Shown: positions 1 to 8,298 of the stretch, piece by piece
Layout: each line of letters begins with the position of its first letter
How positions within the stretch are numbered: position 1 is the first letter of the stretch
Assembly: GCA_947498315.1 (NCBI GenBank)
Contig: CANMLD010000019.1
Location: 1 to 34,927 of the forward strand
Direction: 5' to 3'
Length of the DNA: 34,927 nt
DNA from: Pseudomonadota bacterium
GTDB lineage: Bacteria > Myxococcota_A > UBA9042 > GCA-2863065
Notes under the pieces: model-generated
Told to the model about the DNA's origin: nothing
Databases searched by the model: none
Seen by the model: the letters and a program-made list of their open reading frames with translations, nothing else
Position numbers and translations under genes: made by a program

Positions 1-15
1 GACCCACCGAAACGG
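1..15 (-). repeat. Truncated copy of the end-repeat family
   Basis: The first bases, GACCCACCGAAACGG, match the reverse complement of the sequence at the start of the right-hand repeat copy (CCGTTTCAGTGGGTC at 34761-34775) at 14 of 15 positions. The window therefore seems to begin at the very edge of another family member, in the same orientation as the full copy at 69-199. The match is short, so confidence is limited. Confidence 0.45.
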
Positions 16-68
16 GGTTACCCGCACCGTGACTTTCCGCCGTGACGAGGCTTGCGGCGAGCTCACGA

Positions 69-199
69 GCTTCGGCTGAGCGCCGATAGGCGCGTACTCG
101 AGCGACGAAGGCGGGCTGCATCGCCCGCCCTTGGGCGAGATCAACTCGATGCTAGAAAATTGCCGGTGGACGCCAATCTGAGTTTTGTCCGACACACTG
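69..199 (-). repeat. 131-bp structured repeat, left copy
   Basis: The reverse complement of this segment aligns without gaps to 34766-34896, with about 8 mismatches in 131 bp. Read on the minus strand it holds three hairpins in order: ATTGGCG-tccac-CGGCAAT (one G.G mismatch), GGCGGGC-gatgca-GCCCGCC, and GCGCC-tatc-GGCGC. No mismatch between the copies breaks a stem pair. The ORF called across it (52-438) is best seen as repeat sequence, because the same pseudo-protein appears at the other end of the window. It may be a REP/MITE-like element or the end of a larger mobile element; no transposase is visible. Confidence 0.85.
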
Positions 200-217
200 C
201 GCCCGGGCGTCTCTATT

Positions 218-236
218 CCATCTTCTTCGAAGATGG
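218..236. other. Perfect 8-bp hairpin upstream of the first lipoprotein gene
   Basis: CCATCTTC-TTC-GAAGATGG forms a perfect 8-bp stem with a 3-nt loop, 60 bp before the ATG of the first gene. No T-run follows, so it is not an intrinsic terminator. It could be an operator or leader structure. The rest of the space between the repeat and the gene shows nothing recognisable. Confidence 0.4.
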
Positions 237-296
237 ACACGCTGCCGCAACGCCGGGCCACTTCTTTTCGAAGCTAGACTCGGGTAGAAGACGGAG

Positions 297-1382
297 ATGC
301 GTTTCGCCTTCAAGTCGCTGCTCGTCCTTGTGCTCGCCTGTGCCGAGCCGGAGACCTTCGATCCCGACGTCTCGTCGGCCTACAAGAGTCTGGTCGACGC
401 CGTCCGCGCCAAGGATGGAACCAAGCTCTGGGAGATGACGCCCGACTCTGCGCGGAAGACTCTGAAGGAGCTCTATCTGGAAATCAGCGACGTCGTCTCG
501 GCTGCGAGTGCGGGATACCCGGAAGTAGACCGGGTTTCAGCCCTCGCGAGCCTCGGAGCGAGCCTCGTCGAGGGCGCCCGTGACGAACGTGACTTCTTCC
601 TGGCGCTCCTCGACTTCGGTCGGGTGAAGTTCGATGCGGCTGCCGACGCCGGAATGGCAGTCGAGTCGCTCACCGTGCAAGGAGATGAGGCCAGCCTTAC
701 CACTCGCGCCGGGGAAGTCTTCCGCTTCGTGAAGGAAGGTGGCGTTTGGAAATCGACTGCCATTCAAGTCCAGTTGGACCTCAATCCGACCTTCAAACGC
801 CTTCGAGCTAACCTCGCCGTCGCCCGCTCCAACCTCGCGAGCTGGGACAAGGCAGCTCAAGAGACGACGGACCGCAGCAAGCCCGAAGGTGCATTCAATG
901 TGTTCTTCGAGTCGGTCAAACGTGGTGCGCGAGTCATGGTCTACGAGCTCCTCAGCCCGGCGTCTCGGGAGCCCATCAAGAAGGCGGTCGTGTCCCTGAA
1001 GGAGTACCAAGCGGCGCTCGAGAAGCGCTTTCCAGCGCTCCCGGCGAGGCAAGCACTCCTCGCGGAACGTAAGTTCGCGTGGACTGAGCGGGTCGGCGAT
1101 GAGAAGGCGTTCTTCGCGGCGCTGTGGGACACGGGCGCGCTCGCTGCCGATCTTCCGATCGGCTCGACCGCCGCCATCGATAAGGTGAAGAGCCAAGGGC
1201 CCGAGAAGGCCCTCATTGATGTGAAGCTCGACGGCAACAGACGCACGTTCGTCATGACACGCGACGACACGAAGCGCTGGGGCTACGCGGGACTCGAGGC
1301 GACGCTCGAGCGTGAAGGCCTTCGCCGCGTCGAGGCTGAGATGCGGCATTTGGACGCCCTCCCCACCCCTCCTGCACCATAG
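297..1382 (+). CDS. Lipoprotein with two NTF2-like/DUF4878-like units, function unknown
   Basis: The 361-residue product starts with a short signal peptide ending in the lipobox VLAC (Cys at about 15), so it is probably lipid-anchored in the envelope. The rest appears to be a tandem duplication. Residues ~28-155 and ~185-350 each begin with a helical segment holding a TPDSAR or LSPASR motif and end with a beta segment of the type seen in NTF2-like folds (..VKEGGVWKST.., ..RDDTKRWGYAGL..). No catalytic residues are recognisable. The next gene encodes a one-unit version of the same architecture. ATG at 297 is chosen because it yields a clean lipoprotein signal; the Shine-Dalgarno sequence is not well placed. 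The function is not known to me. Confidence 0.8.
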   Translation: MRFAFKSLLVLVLACAEPETFDPDVSSAYKSLVDAVRAKDGTKLWEMTPDSARKTLKELYLEISDVVSAASAGYPEVDRVSALASLGASLVEGARDERDFFLALLDFGRVKFDAAADAGMAVESLTVQGDEASLTTRAGEVFRFVKEGGVWKSTAIQVQLDLNPTFKRLRANLAVARSNLASWDKAAQETTDRSKPEGAFNVFFESVKRGARVMVYELLSPASREPIKKAVVSLKEYQAALEKRFPALPARQALLAERKFAWTERVGDEKAFFAALWDTGALAADLPIGSTAAIDKVKSQGPEKALIDVKLDGNRRTFVMTRDDTKRWGYAGLEATLEREGLRRVEAEMRHLDALPTPPAP

Positions 1383-1527
1383 AGGGCGAACGGTGGCGCC
1401 GCTGGCCGAACAATGACAGCGCGCGTTTGAGTTGTTAAGGTCCCCCTGGAGGTCACTCGTGTGACCACGGCATTCACCCCTTCACGTCGCCGGATCCGAA
1501 GTGACCCGAAAGCTAGAGCGGAGACAC

Positions 1528-2037
1528 ATGCCCATAGTAGACAGATCTGAAGGACGAACGACCTCGTCATGGCGCTCGCTGCTCATCGCGGGCCTTTTGG
1601 CCCTGGCGCTAGGCTGCGGCCGACAAGAGCCCGCGCCCACCGACGTCGCTCGCTCGTTCGCAGTCGCCATCGACCGACTCGCGTCGGGGGCCGATGGCGC
1701 GGCGCTCTCTGCCTACGGCCTCCTCTCGCCGGAGAGCCAGGCCACCTTCATCGAGCAGGCCATGCGGACCAACGACGCGCTGCCGCCCAACTTGCCCCGA
1801 CTCGAACCCCACCAGCTGTTGCGTGTGCGGCGCTCCCACGTTGGCCCTCAGGACGAGTTCGTGGAGGTGGAGCGTAGCGACGCCCGCGCTGTCGTCGAGA
1901 TTCGCCGCGGAGATAAGAGCACTCGCTTAGAGCTCGTGAAGCAGCCCGGCGGGTGGAGGATCTCGCTGCTAGCGCCGATCCCGACGTCGCCGTCCGAACT
2001 CCCTCCGAAACCGCGCCAGGAAGGCGAAGCGGGTTAA
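1528..2037 (+). CDS. Lipoprotein with one NTF2-like unit, function unknown
   Basis: From ATG 1528 the product is 169 residues, with a signal peptide (SLLIAGLLALALGC) and lipobox ALGC. The mature part has a helical stretch with LSPESQ and a C-terminal strand region ending in PGGWRISLL. This matches the unit found twice in the preceding gene, so the two are probably paralogues. ATG 1528 is preferred to the GTG at 1501 because GGAG lies at good spacing before it and the signal peptide becomes normal in length. It ends 9 nt before the next gene, so the two may be co-transcribed. No enzymatic motif is visible. Confidence 0.75.
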   Translation: MPIVDRSEGRTTSSWRSLLIAGLLALALGCGRQEPAPTDVARSFAVAIDRLASGADGAALSAYGLLSPESQATFIEQAMRTNDALPPNLPRLEPHQLLRVRRSHVGPQDEFVEVERSDARAVVEIRRGDKSTRLELVKQPGGWRISLLAPIPTSPSELPPKPRQEGEAG

Positions 2038-2046
2038 GCCGACCTC

Positions 2047-2955
2047 ATGAGCGACACCAACTTCCACAAGACGCGATGGCTCTACAAGCGAGATGGCCGC
2101 GACGTTGGTCCATTCCGTCCGCATGAGCTGAAAGACCTTCTGAAGCAGAAAGCCCTTACCGAGACGACTCAGGTGCGTGAGCTGACGTCGACGGAATGGC
2201 GGGTGCTGCAGAGCGTCCCGGGCTTCGCCGACCTCATCCGGGCCGCGGCTACCGAGCTCGAGCGACACGCGGAGGACCGAAAGGCCTCGAAACAGAGGGT
2301 GATCCCGTGGGTCGCCATCTCGAGCGCGATCCTGATCCTAGGCGGCGTCGGCGGTTACTTCGGCTGGCAATACATGCGAGAGAAGCAGCCGCTGTCGACG
2401 AGCGGGATCCCGACCGACCTGCTCCGAACGCTCGACCTTCAGACATTGCCAGAGCGCGCGTATCTCGACACTCGCGGCCCAATTCAATGGGCTGAAGAGA
2501 AGGTCGCCTTGCGCGAAGTCAAGGCGGGCGCGACGGCAACCAAGCCGAAGCGGAGGCCGGTCGCCGCCCAGAGCGCTCCTGGCGAAGCTCGAGCGGTCGG
2601 TGCCGACGACCTCGCTGACGACCCCGCTGCGGTGCAGGAGATCGACTTCTCCGCCACAGCCGACGAGGGGCGGGAGCTCGGGCCCGGAGAGTTGGCGATG
2701 GTTCGACAGAGCGCCATCTCGAAGCTCCTCGGATGCGCCCAAGCCGAAGCCGAACGCAGCGAGACCTTCAATGGGACGACCGTCCAATTTAGCCTGCTCC
2801 CGACGGGTTCGATCGGCAACATCAAGCTTGGCCAGAACGGTGCCAACTCAGCGGCGTTCGGCGCCTGCGCGCGGGGGGCGCTCGCCGGGATCTCCGTCAA
2901 ACCGTTTGGCGGCGGCGCCGAGGTCATCCGGGTCCCGCTCAAGATCGGGCGCTGA
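2047..2955 (+). CDS. GYF_2-domain membrane protein with AgmX/PglI-like C-terminal domain
   Basis: 302 residues. Residues ~9-60 look like a GYF_2 (DUF4339) domain: WLYKRDGRDVGPFRPHEL, then a Trp near the end of the repeat. A membrane helix follows at ~82-102 (VIPWVAISSAILILGGVGGYF), then an Ala/Arg/Pro-rich linker. Residues ~225-302 (KLLGCAQ.., a gap, then VPLKIGR) resemble the C-terminal domain of AgmX/PglI, known from myxobacterial gliding-motility proteins, with a TonB-C-like strand pattern. By analogy it would bridge the cytoplasm and the periplasm, but no other motility gene is in the window. Its last 108 nt overlap the convergent lamin-tail gene. Confidence 0.8.
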   Translation: MSDTNFHKTRWLYKRDGRDVGPFRPHELKDLLKQKALTETTQVRELTSTEWRVLQSVPGFADLIRAAATELERHAEDRKASKQRVIPWVAISSAILILGGVGGYFGWQYMREKQPLSTSGIPTDLLRTLDLQTLPERAYLDTRGPIQWAEEKVALREVKAGATATKPKRRPVAAQSAPGEARAVGADDLADDPAAVQEIDFSATADEGRELGPGELAMVRQSAISKLLGCAQAEAERSETFNGTTVQFSLLPTGSIGNIKLGQNGANSAAFGACARGALAGISVKPFGGGAEVIRVPLKIGR

Positions 2956-3723
2956 CGACGCTGCCTCAGGGGGGGCCACCTTCGGAATCGGCCACTTGAG
3001 CTTCGTCACCCCTGGCGTCCCGTAGTCGCCTCCCGAGAGCCGCTCCGTCGCGCTCTTCCAACCGCTTGGCACATCATGCTCGCGAAGACGCGTCGCCTCC
3101 AGAGACCGGCCCGGCCGTGCCTTTGGGAATGCATCGTCTGTGGGGTAGATGAGGTCGATGATCGCGTCCCCACAAGGATCGTCGAGCCGGATCCGATCGG
3201 ACTCGTTCGACAGGTGGAAGCCCTCGTAGCGGTAGTCCACTTGCACACCGCCATTGAGCCTTCCGTCGAACTCGAGACCAAGGACGATACTGGCGCCGGC
3301 CGGTATGACGAGGCCTCCCGACACTCGGATGAGGTGAGAGTCGCGACGCCCATCGGTGAGGCGCCAGCCGTCGAGATCGACCGACTTGGGCCCGGGGTTG
3401 GTGAGCTCGATCCACTCGCCGGCTCCGTCAGGGACGCGCTTTGGATCAGCCATGAACTCCGTGAGGCGAACCACCTTGCCGCAGCGCTCGCGGTCCGACG
3501 TCGGGCTCGTTACTGGGACGGACTTGTGGTGGGCTTTGGCAGGTGGCGTCGCGGACGAGGGGTGGCCGACGACAGTGCGACGGTCTGCCAGACCGCCCAG
3601 ATCGTCAACCAGCGGGAAAGGCGGGGACGCGTCCCCTTCGCCAGGGTCAGCGGGCAACTCCGGACCGAGTCGAGAGCACCCGAGATGAACGGACACGAAG
3701 ACGAGTAGAGCAATATCGAGCAT
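2848..3723 (-). CDS. Lamin-tail-domain lipoprotein
   Basis: 291 residues with a lipoprotein signal (MLDIALLVFVSVHLGC). After a Pro-rich spacer, residues ~85-200 match the lamin tail domain (LTD): VRLTEFMADP, GEWIELTNPGPKSVDLDGW and a series of beta strands. Bacterial LTDs are usually secreted surface modules of unknown partner. The start is well supported: AGGAGG lies just before the ATG at 3723. The last ~36 codons run antisense inside the conserved C-terminal domain of the preceding plus-strand gene, giving a charged low-complexity tail (..GERPPRAGAERR). That tail may be a read-on extension rather than a folded part. Confidence 0.85.
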   Translation of the reverse strand: MLDIALLVFVSVHLGCSRLGPELPADPGEGDASPPFPLVDDLGGLADRRTVVGHPSSATPPAKAHHKSVPVTSPTSDRERCGKVVRLTEFMADPKRVPDGAGEWIELTNPGPKSVDLDGWRLTDGRRDSHLIRVSGGLVIPAGASIVLGLEFDGRLNGGVQVDYRYEGFHLSNESDRIRLDDPCGDAIIDLIYPTDDAFPKARPGRSLEATRLREHDVPSGWKSATERLSGGDYGTPGVTKLKWPIPKVAPPEAASSAPDLERDPDDLGAAAKRFDGDPGERPPRAGAERR

Positions 3724-3817
3724 GAGAGCCTCCTGGCGACCCGCTTTTCACTCGGCATGCCAACTCATCATGTTCTTTAGTTACAAGCACTTGAATTCGC
3801 GCACTGTCCCAGGTGGC

Positions 3818-3853
3818 GTCCGATTTTCGGACAGGACTGTTCGATTTCGGGAC
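3818..3853. promoter_or_regulatory. Two operator-like inverted repeats spaced by 21 bp
   Basis: Upstream of the lamin-tail gene lie GTCCGATTTTCGGAC (3818-3832), a perfect inverted repeat with a 3-nt centre, and a second version, GTTCGATTTCGGGAC (3839-3853), that agrees at 12 of 15 positions. They start 21 bp apart, about two helical turns, which suits cooperative binding of a dimeric regulator. A related half-site, ACTGTCCC, lies just beside them (3803-3810). The regulator is unknown. Confidence 0.5.
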
Positions 3854-3881
3854 TACGCCGTAAAATTAGCTGCGAGTCGTT

Positions 3882-4148
3882 TCACTCGAGAATGCGGAGC
3901 TCAGGACGCTTGCCGTACTTGCGCGCGGCGTTGCTCAACAAGGTCCGGAGAGCAAGCGCCATGGCGCCCTCGCGACCGATGACCTTACCGACGTCCCCTC
4001 GCGCCACGGCGACTTCGATGACCACGAGTCCACCGGACTCGAGTACGCCGGTTCTCACATCGGACTCGGCGTCGACGATGGCGCGAACCATCACGCCTAC
4101 CAGCTCAGCGAGCACGGGACCGGCGTCGGGGACGGGTGGCAGCGGCAT
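3882..4148 (-). CDS. khpA: KhpA-type KH-domain RNA-binding protein
   Basis: 88 residues, the usual size of the YlqC/KhpA family of single-KH RNA-binding proteins. The KH signature is present as VGKVIGREGAMALALRTLL, with GREG as the GxxG loop that contacts RNA, and the family ending RKYGKRPELRILE is intact. KhpA proteins bind RNA, often with KhpB/EloR, and in many genomes lie near rpsP and rimM; neither is here. The ATG at 4148 gives the full family N-terminus, but no strong Shine-Dalgarno precedes it. The gene is followed by a 158-bp spacer before the lamin-tail gene on the same strand. Confidence 0.9.
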   Translation of the reverse strand: MPLPPVPDAGPVLAELVGVMVRAIVDAESDVRTGVLESGGLVVIEVAVARGDVGKVIGREGAMALALRTLLSNAARKYGKRPELRILE

Positions 4149-4476
4149 GGAAGTACGATAGACCTTCCATGCGCTCGAACCAATCCCGCTCCTAAACTGA
4201 ACGCAGTTGCCCGGCAGTCGTCGACGGCAGCGCGTCTGGTAGCGGCGGTCAAACTCATCTAGACGGCTGAGGATCCACGCGCATGACGAAGCGACCCATG
4301 CCGAGCAAACACGTCGCCGAGAACCGGATCGTATTGCGATGCAAGTATGCTGACTCTAAAGCGCTTCGATGATAGAAGCCCGTTCCACGGCGAGGGAGTG
4401 GTCCCGGCTGGAGCAGTCGGGGCGTACCGTCCCAGGTCCGCACCGTGTGGGAGCGACCCGTTGAGGAGGCCCGGAC
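4149..4476. other. 328-bp divergent intergenic region between khpA and pntA
   Basis: This region must hold the promoters of khpA (minus) and pntA (plus). I see only weak promoter candidates (for example TTGCGA at 4334 with TCTAAA 15 bp later) and no convincing operator or riboswitch. The only firm signal is GAGGAGG just upstream of the pntA GTG. The ORFs listed across it are in shadow frames with unconvincing products. Confidence 0.5.
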
Positions 4477-6087
4477 GTGAGAATCGGAGTACCGCGAGAG
4501 TCGCTGTCCGGAGAGACCCGGGTGGCTGTCGCGCCAGACACTGTGAAGACACTGCTGAAGCAGGGCTTCTCGGTCGTGATCGAAGCGGGGGCCGGCGTCC
4601 TCGCCAGCTTCCCTGACGCGCACTACGAAGCCATCGGGGCGACCGTCGGCACTCGCGATGAGGTTTGGGCATCCCCGATCGTCGTCAAGCTCCACGCGCC
4701 CCGAGCGCTCGATGATGTTGGCGAGACTCACGAAGCTGACCTACTGCAGACAGGGAGCACCCTCATCAGCTTCCTCTACCCAGCACAGAACGCGCCACTC
4801 GTAGAGCGCCTCGCGAAGCGTGGTGTCACCGTACTCGCGATGGACCAAGTGCCTCGAATCAGCCGCGCCCAGAAGCTGGATGCACTGAGCTCCATGGCCA
4901 ACATCGCCGGCTATCGCGCGGTCCTCGAAGCAGCGAGCCACTACGGCAGCTTCTTCACTGGACAGGTAACGGCAGCGGGCCGCACGCACCCCGCGAAGGT
5001 GCTCATCATCGGTGCCGGCGTCGCGGGACTAGCCGCTGTCGGCGCTGCGCGGGGTCTCGGGGCCATCGTTCGAGCGTTCGACACGCGTTCCGCGGCGCGA
5101 GAGCAGGTGCAGAGCCTCGGCGCCGAGTTCCTCGAGATTACGATTCAGGAGTCCGGGGACGGTCAAGGCGGCTACGCCAAAGAGATGAGCTCCGAGTTCA
5201 TCGCCGCCGAGATGGCCCTGTTCAGGACTCAGGCCAGAGAGGTCGACGTCGTCATCACGACGGCGCTCATTCCGGGCCGCCCTGCGCCAAAGCTGTGGCT
5301 AGCCGACATGGTCGCCCTCATGAAGCCGGGGAGCGTCATCGTGGATCTCGCGGCGCGACAGGGCGGCAACTGCGAGCTCACGGTGCCCGGCGAGGTCGTC
5401 GTGCGGCACGGCGTCACTATCATCGGCCACCACGATCTCGCGACCCGCCTACCAGGGACCGCTAGTCAGCTCTACGGTAACAACGTCGCTCATCTACTCG
5501 ACGACATGGGGAAAGCCGCCGGCTTTCATATCGATGAGTCGGACGTAGTCGTCCGAGGAGCGTTGGTCCTGAACCAAGGCGAGCTGAGATACCCTCCGCC
5601 TCCGCTCCCCTCCCCAGTCGCCGCGAAACCGACCCCGGCCCCCCGGAAGGTCGAGCCGCCCGTCGAAAAGTCTGCGCAGGAACACCGGCACGAGATCGCT
5701 GCACGGAAGGAGACGCCGCGCCGTTCGTTCATCTACGAAGCCATCGCTATGATCTTGCTGGCGATTTGGGTCTACATGAAGGTCACGATGGACGGCTCCA
5801 TCAACCCGGCGACGCGTGACTTCCTGAACCACGCTACGGTCTTCGTGCTCGCCTGCTTCGTCGGGTGGCAGGTTGTCTGGAATGTCGCTCCAGCGCTCCA
5901 CACGCCGCTAATGAGCGTCACGAACGCCATCAGCGGAATCATCATCGTAGGCGGCATGCTGCAAGCAAAAGGGGCGCTCTTCGAACCGGCGACTCTCCTC
6001 GGCGGGCTTGCCGTGCTGCTCGCCACCATCAACATCGCAGGCGGATTCGTCGTGACCGAGCGCATGTTGCGGATGTTCAGGAGGTAG
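4477..6087 (+). CDS. pntA: NAD(P) transhydrogenase subunit alpha
   Basis: 536 residues. The alpha subunit of the proton-translocating transhydrogenase carries the NAD(H)-binding domain I and part of the membrane domain. Residues 1-370 are domain I (start [20 protein letters not shown]) with the Rossmann motif [20 protein letters not shown] near 168. A Pro/Lys-rich linker (~370-415) follows, then four membrane helices to the end. This is the E. coli-like two-gene layout rather than the three-gene pntAA/AB/B form. The GTG start at 4477 has GAGGAGG at ideal spacing. pntB begins 6 nt after the stop, its ribosome site overlapping the end of this gene. The enzyme couples hydride transfer from NADH to NADP+ to proton flow at the inner membrane. 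Confidence 0.97.
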   Translation: MRIGVPRESLSGETRVAVAPDTVKTLLKQGFSVVIEAGAGVLASFPDAHYEAIGATVGTRDEVWASPIVVKLHAPRALDDVGETHEADLLQTGSTLISFLYPAQNAPLVERLAKRGVTVLAMDQVPRISRAQKLDALSSMANIAGYRAVLEAASHYGSFFTGQVTAAGRTHPAKVLIIGAGVAGLAAVGAARGLGAIVRAFDTRSAAREQVQSLGAEFLEITIQESGDGQGGYAKEMSSEFIAAEMALFRTQAREVDVVITTALIPGRPAPKLWLADMVALMKPGSVIVDLAARQGGNCELTVPGEVVVRHGVTIIGHHDLATRLPGTASQLYGNNVAHLLDDMGKAAGFHIDESDVVVRGALVLNQGELRYPPPPLPSPVAAKPTPAPRKVEPPVEKSAQEHRHEIAARKETPRRSFIYEAIAMILLAIWVYMKVTMDGSINPATRDFLNHATVFVLACFVGWQVVWNVAPALHTPLMSVTNAISGIIIVGGMLQAKGALFEPATLLGGLAVLLATINIAGGFVVTERMLRMFRR

Positions 6088-6093
6088 GCCCCA

Positions 6094-7494
6094 ATGGAAC
6101 ATCTACTCCTCTCGGTCGCCTACATCACCTCGGCGATCCTCTTCATCCTCAGCCTGCGCGGTCTCTCGAGCCAGGTCTCGGCGCGTCAGGGCAACCTGTA
6201 TGGCGTCGCTGGCATGATCATCGCCCTCGTGGCGACGACGCTCACCGATGCCGTCCAAGTCTACTCCATCCTCGCGCTCGGCATTGGTGGCGGATCAGTG
6301 CTCGGCATCGTCCTAGCGCGTCGCGTCGCGATGACAGCGATGCCCGAGCTCGTCGCGCTGCTCCACAGCTTCGTCGGCGCGGCGGCTGTCCTCGTCGGCA
6401 TTGCGAGCTACCTCGGAGATCAGGGCGACCACTCTCGCACTATCCTGCTCGTCGAGATCGGTATCGATGTCTTCATCGGTTCGATCACCTTCACCGGGTC
6501 CATCGTGGCCTATCTGAAGCTCAAGGGCTCACTTTCGGGGAGGGCGCTGCTGCTTCCCGCTCGGCACGTCCTGAACCTCACGCTGGTCTTCACATGTGTG
6601 GCGTTCATGGTGCCCTTCGTGAAGGCCGACGGCACCTCTGGGCTGTGGGCCCTCCTTGGCGTGACGGCGCTTGCCTCTGTTCTCGGCGTGCATCTCGTTG
6701 CCGCCATCGGGGGCGGCGACATGCCGGTCGTCGTCTCGATGCTCAACTCCTACTCCGGTTGGACCGCGTCGGCGGCTGGCTTCATGCTCTCCAACGACCT
6801 GCTCATCATCACCGGTGCCCTCGTAGGCTCGAGCGGCGCAATCCTCTCTGCGATCATGTGCAAGGCCATGAATAGGTCGATTTGGAGCGTCATCTTCGGT
6901 GGTTTTGGCAATACCCCGCCCGCCGGCAGCGGGGCGGCGACAGTCATCGAAGGGAGCATGCAGGAGATCTCCCTCGATGCGACGGTGGACGCGCTGCTCG
7001 CTGCCCGAGAGGTGGTCGTGGTGCCTGGCTACGGCATGGCGGTCGCCCGCGCCCAGCACGCGGTCCACGAGATGACGCGTCTTCTCGGCGCACGAAAGAC
7101 TCGGGTGCGTTTCGCCATTCACCCGGTGGCGGGCCGACTCCCCGGGCACATGAACGTCCTCCTCGCCGAAGCCAACGTCCCCTACGACCTCGTGCTCGAG
7201 ATGGATGAGATCAATGAGGACCTCAGCAAGACCGACGTGGTGCTCGTGCTCGGCGCGAACGACATCGTGAACCCGAGCGCCGAGACCGACCCCAGTAGCC
7301 CCATCGCTGGCATGCCAGTTCTACGGGTATGGAACGCGGCGCTCACCGTGGTCAGCAAACGCGGAAAGTCAGCCGGGTACGCCGGGGTCGACAACCCGCT
7401 CTTCTATATGGACAAGACGCGCATGCTCTTCGGAGACGCGCGTGAACGAATGGAAGCGCTCGTCGCGGCGCTACGGTCGCGTATTACGGAATAG
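6094..7494 (+). CDS. pntB: NAD(P) transhydrogenase subunit beta
   Basis: 466 residues, close to the E. coli length (462). The first ~260 residues are hydrophobic helices with conserved Gly- and His-containing segments (for example ELVALLHSFVGAAAVLVG). The C-terminal ~180 residues are the NADP(H)-binding domain III: VVVVPGYGMAVARAQHAV, FAIHPVAGRLPGHMNVLLAE, VVLVLGANDIVNPSA and ..SKRGKSAGYAGVDNPLF. The ATG sits behind an AGGAGG that overlaps the pntA stop region, so the two subunits are translationally linked and should be made in balance. Nothing unusual was seen in the conserved motifs. Confidence 0.97.
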   Translation: MEHLLLSVAYITSAILFILSLRGLSSQVSARQGNLYGVAGMIIALVATTLTDAVQVYSILALGIGGGSVLGIVLARRVAMTAMPELVALLHSFVGAAAVLVGIASYLGDQGDHSRTILLVEIGIDVFIGSITFTGSIVAYLKLKGSLSGRALLLPARHVLNLTLVFTCVAFMVPFVKADGTSGLWALLGVTALASVLGVHLVAAIGGGDMPVVVSMLNSYSGWTASAAGFMLSNDLLIITGALVGSSGAILSAIMCKAMNRSIWSVIFGGFGNTPPAGSGAATVIEGSMQEISLDATVDALLAAREVVVVPGYGMAVARAQHAVHEMTRLLGARKTRVRFAIHPVAGRLPGHMNVLLAEANVPYDLVLEMDEINEDLSKTDVVLVLGANDIVNPSAETDPSSPIAGMPVLRVWNAALTVVSKRGKSAGYAGVDNPLFYMDKTRMLFGDARERMEALVAALRSRITE

Positions 7495-7503
7495 GCCCAC
7501 GCC

Positions 7504-7520
7504 GCGACGTCGCACGTCGC
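7504..7520. other. Hairpin between convergent pntB and beta-barrel genes
   Basis: GCGACGT-CGC-ACGTCGC is a perfect 7-bp stem with a 3-nt loop in the 75-bp space where two operons converge. It lacks a T-run on either strand, so it is not a textbook intrinsic terminator, but its position suits a role at the transcript ends. Confidence 0.35.
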
Positions 7521-7569
7521 ATCCGCCCGAACTGCACGCTCTGCACTACCGGTGCCTGCCACGGACCCG

Positions 7570-8298
7570 TCAGAACCGCCAGAAGACGTCGATGACAGGC
7601 CAGATGCAGGGGTAGTCCCAGCTGTTCGGGCATGCGCTCACGACGCCAGCTTCGAGTTCGAGTGGGAAGTCGCCGTAGGCCACACCCGCCGCAAGATGGA
7701 GCGCTCCCCACGAGTGCACGTAGGCAAGGCTGGCGTTCACAGCCTTGATGGCGTAGATGCGGCCGAACTGGAACCCGCCCTGGAGTTGAAGCAGAGAGGA
7801 CGGCCCAATCACCCAGTCGATGACGAAGCTCCAGTCGAGGTCATCGTCGTCAGGTGCGAAGTCACGCTGGTAGCCAACCTTCCCTGTGAGCAGCCAGGAC
7901 CCGAGCGTCAGCGTCGAGCTGATCCCGATGTCGATGTGACCCGCCGGGCGACGAACGTCGGGGATGTCCACGCCGTCGGGCGACACCGCCACGGCCCCGC
8001 CGAACACGGCAGCGACGCGGATGGGCTCTTCGTCGTAGAACCGGAAACGAAAAGAACCGTTGGGCGCCAACAGAGCCCAGCTCACGGGATGGATGAAGAC
8101 GGTCAGCGAGTCATTGATCCCGTACGCGAGTGGCGACAAGACGCCGATGACTAGCTCGCCCTGCTCCAGCGTCTGAGCGGTGCCGAGGATGACCTCACCC
8201 GGCGGGTCGAAGCCGGCCAGAGCGGCATCGGCATGCACCAGGAGGCCCGCGAGCGTCGCACAGATACTGCTGAGCGCGACGCCCCCTCCGCGCTTCAT
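7570..8298 (-). CDS. Small outer-membrane beta-barrel-like protein, function unknown
   Basis: 242 residues with a Sec signal peptide (..ATLAGLLVHADAALAG). The mature part is a series of alternating hydrophobic strands (for example GSFRFRFYD, GSWLLTGKVGYQRDF, LLQLQGGFQFGRIYAI, ALHLAAGVAYGDFPLELEAG) and ends in VIDVFWRF. A terminal aromatic residue is the usual beta-signal for outer-membrane assembly. I do not recognise the family; by length it would be a barrel of roughly 10-12 strands. Its ATG overlaps the trmL stop (ATGA), so it is translationally coupled as the last gene of a four-gene operon that also encodes a tetraheme lipoprotein. Confidence 0.75.
   Translation of the reverse strand: MKRGGGVALSSICATLAGLLVHADAALAGFDPPGEVILGTAQTLEQGELVIGVLSPLAYGINDSLTVFIHPVSWALLAPNGSFRFRFYDEEPIRVAAVFGGAVAVSPDGVDIPDVRRPAGHIDIGISSTLTLGSWLLTGKVGYQRDFAPDDDDLDWSFVIDWVIGPSSLLQLQGGFQFGRIYAIKAVNASLAYVHSWGALHLAAGVAYGDFPLELEAGVVSACPNSWDYPCIWPVIDVFWRF

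Noticed and set aside
1-199. Integron attC array
   Set aside because: No GTTRRRY core sites, integrase gene or cassette-type ORFs were found near the structured repeats.
52-438. ORF of 128 aa at the left end
   Set aside because: It runs through the 131-bp repeat; the same pseudo-protein appears in the inverted copy, and it lies out of frame with the lipoprotein gene that follows.
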